This document shows positions 32,906 through 33,196 of a DNA stretch of 33,196 nucleotides, in pieces. This DNA is from Bacteroidota bacterium. Its GTDB lineage: Bacteria; Bacteroidota; Ignavibacteria; UBA10030. The notes beneath the pieces were generated by a model. That model was not told the DNA's origin and did no database searches. It was given only the letters and a program-made list of their open reading frames with translations. Both the position numbers and the translations under genes were made by a program. The DNA lies in the NCBI GenBank assembly GCA_025454835.1, contig JALONQ010000026.1, forward strand, positions 1 through 33,196, written 5' to 3'. Numbering within the stretch: the first letter of the stretch is position 1; every line of letters begins with the position of its first letter.

Positions 32906-33196
32906 GGCTCGTCCTTTCCGACGGTCTCTTCATCTCGAAACACGAGAAACGAATACGCCACCTCCAACACGCGATACCCGATACCCGTGACCCGCCTGCC
33001 GAAACTTGATGTCGCTTGGCGGCACGTGATGGGCCTCCGGCTCCGATAACCAATTACCAATGCCCACTCACCAATACCCTCTCCCTCACTAGAAGCAGTC
33101 TCAAAAATCCAAATCTCACAGATTCAAGCATTTCGCGCAGCGACCGCAGCGGAAGCAGTGCTCGCAGCGGTGAAAAATCGGTAGTTATCATTAACG
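32906..33196. other. Repeat-rich region upstream of lepB2
   Basis: No gene is visible in these 291 bp. In order it holds CGAAACACGAGAAACGAA (32936-32953), two CGATACC units (32972-32985), GAAACTTGATGTCG (33001-33014), an ACCAAT array (33048-33078), and a 9-bp-period array at the right end. The region must contain the lepB2 promoter, but only weak partial boxes are seen (GAGATTTG at 33118-33111 on the minus strand, 7 of 8 to TAnnTTTG). Confidence 0.55.
33135..33171. repeat. GCAGCGG 9-bp-period array
   Basis: GCGCAGCGA, CCGCAGCGG, AAGCAGTG and CTCGCAGCGG stand in tandem with 8-10 bp period. It may be one arm of a larger inverted repeat whose other arm is beyond the window. Confidence 0.5.

Noticed and set aside
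1-33196. Search for tRNA, rRNA, transposase, integrase, toxin-antitoxin or defence genes
   Set aside because: None was seen; gene content is housekeeping and cell-envelope throughout.

Overview
The window is a high-GC, gene-dense bacterial chromosome segment with 25 recognisable protein genes and no tRNA, rRNA, insertion sequence or CRISPR array that I could see. The best lineage clues are a large secreted protein ending in a type IX secretion C-terminal sorting domain (QNFPNPFNPSTTIRYDLP), a DUF2723 membrane protein, and a Gram-negative Kdo/Lpt operon. Together they point to the Bacteroidota/FCB group, most like high-GC Ignavibacteria/Kapabacteria-type lineages; this placement is inference, no marker phylogeny was run. 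Strong AAGGAG-type ribosome sites occur before a few genes, while many genes lack one.

Left part (1-7828, all +): coaD (coenzyme A synthesis), two successive class I aminotransferases, ATP-type PEP carboxykinase, a small FmdB-type zinc ribbon, and an orphan methyl-accepting chemotaxis protein. Aspartate transamination feeding oxaloacetate to PEP carboxykinase is a coherent gluconeogenic link. Two good intrinsic terminators bracket the zinc-ribbon gene.

Centre (7896-21021, all -): a 1483-residue secreted protein with 13 Asp-box (BNR) repeats and a T9SS sorting domain; then tyrA with an ACT domain and a Thermotoga-type DAHP synthase (aromatic amino acids); then a tightly packed operon running kdsA, kdsC, an unrecognised gene, kdsD, lptC, lptA, lptB, which makes Kdo and builds the lipopolysaccharide transport bridge. 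Two PEP-consuming synthases (DAHP and Kdo8P) lie here.

Right part: a divergent promoter region (21022-21187) separates the Kdo/Lpt operon from ispE and an overlapping outer-membrane beta-barrel gene (+), followed by a LOG-family gene (+) and a terminator. The remaining genes are all -: lepB2, lepB1 and hemW, then a cluster of DUF2723 membrane protein, methyltransferase and GT4 glycosyltransferase. This last cluster looks like a glycosylation cassette.

The most distinctive non-genic feature is that most longer gaps carry degenerate short-period (about 7 or 9 bp) repeats or imperfect inverted repeats. Several gaps share the same unit, and one repeat block runs into the 3' end of the glycosyltransferase gene and encodes its C-terminal tail. 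I found no obvious new defence or mobile system. The best candidates for undescribed biology are this repeat landscape, the unnamed gene inside the Kdo/Lpt operon, and the mirrored promoter architecture between kdsA and ispE.
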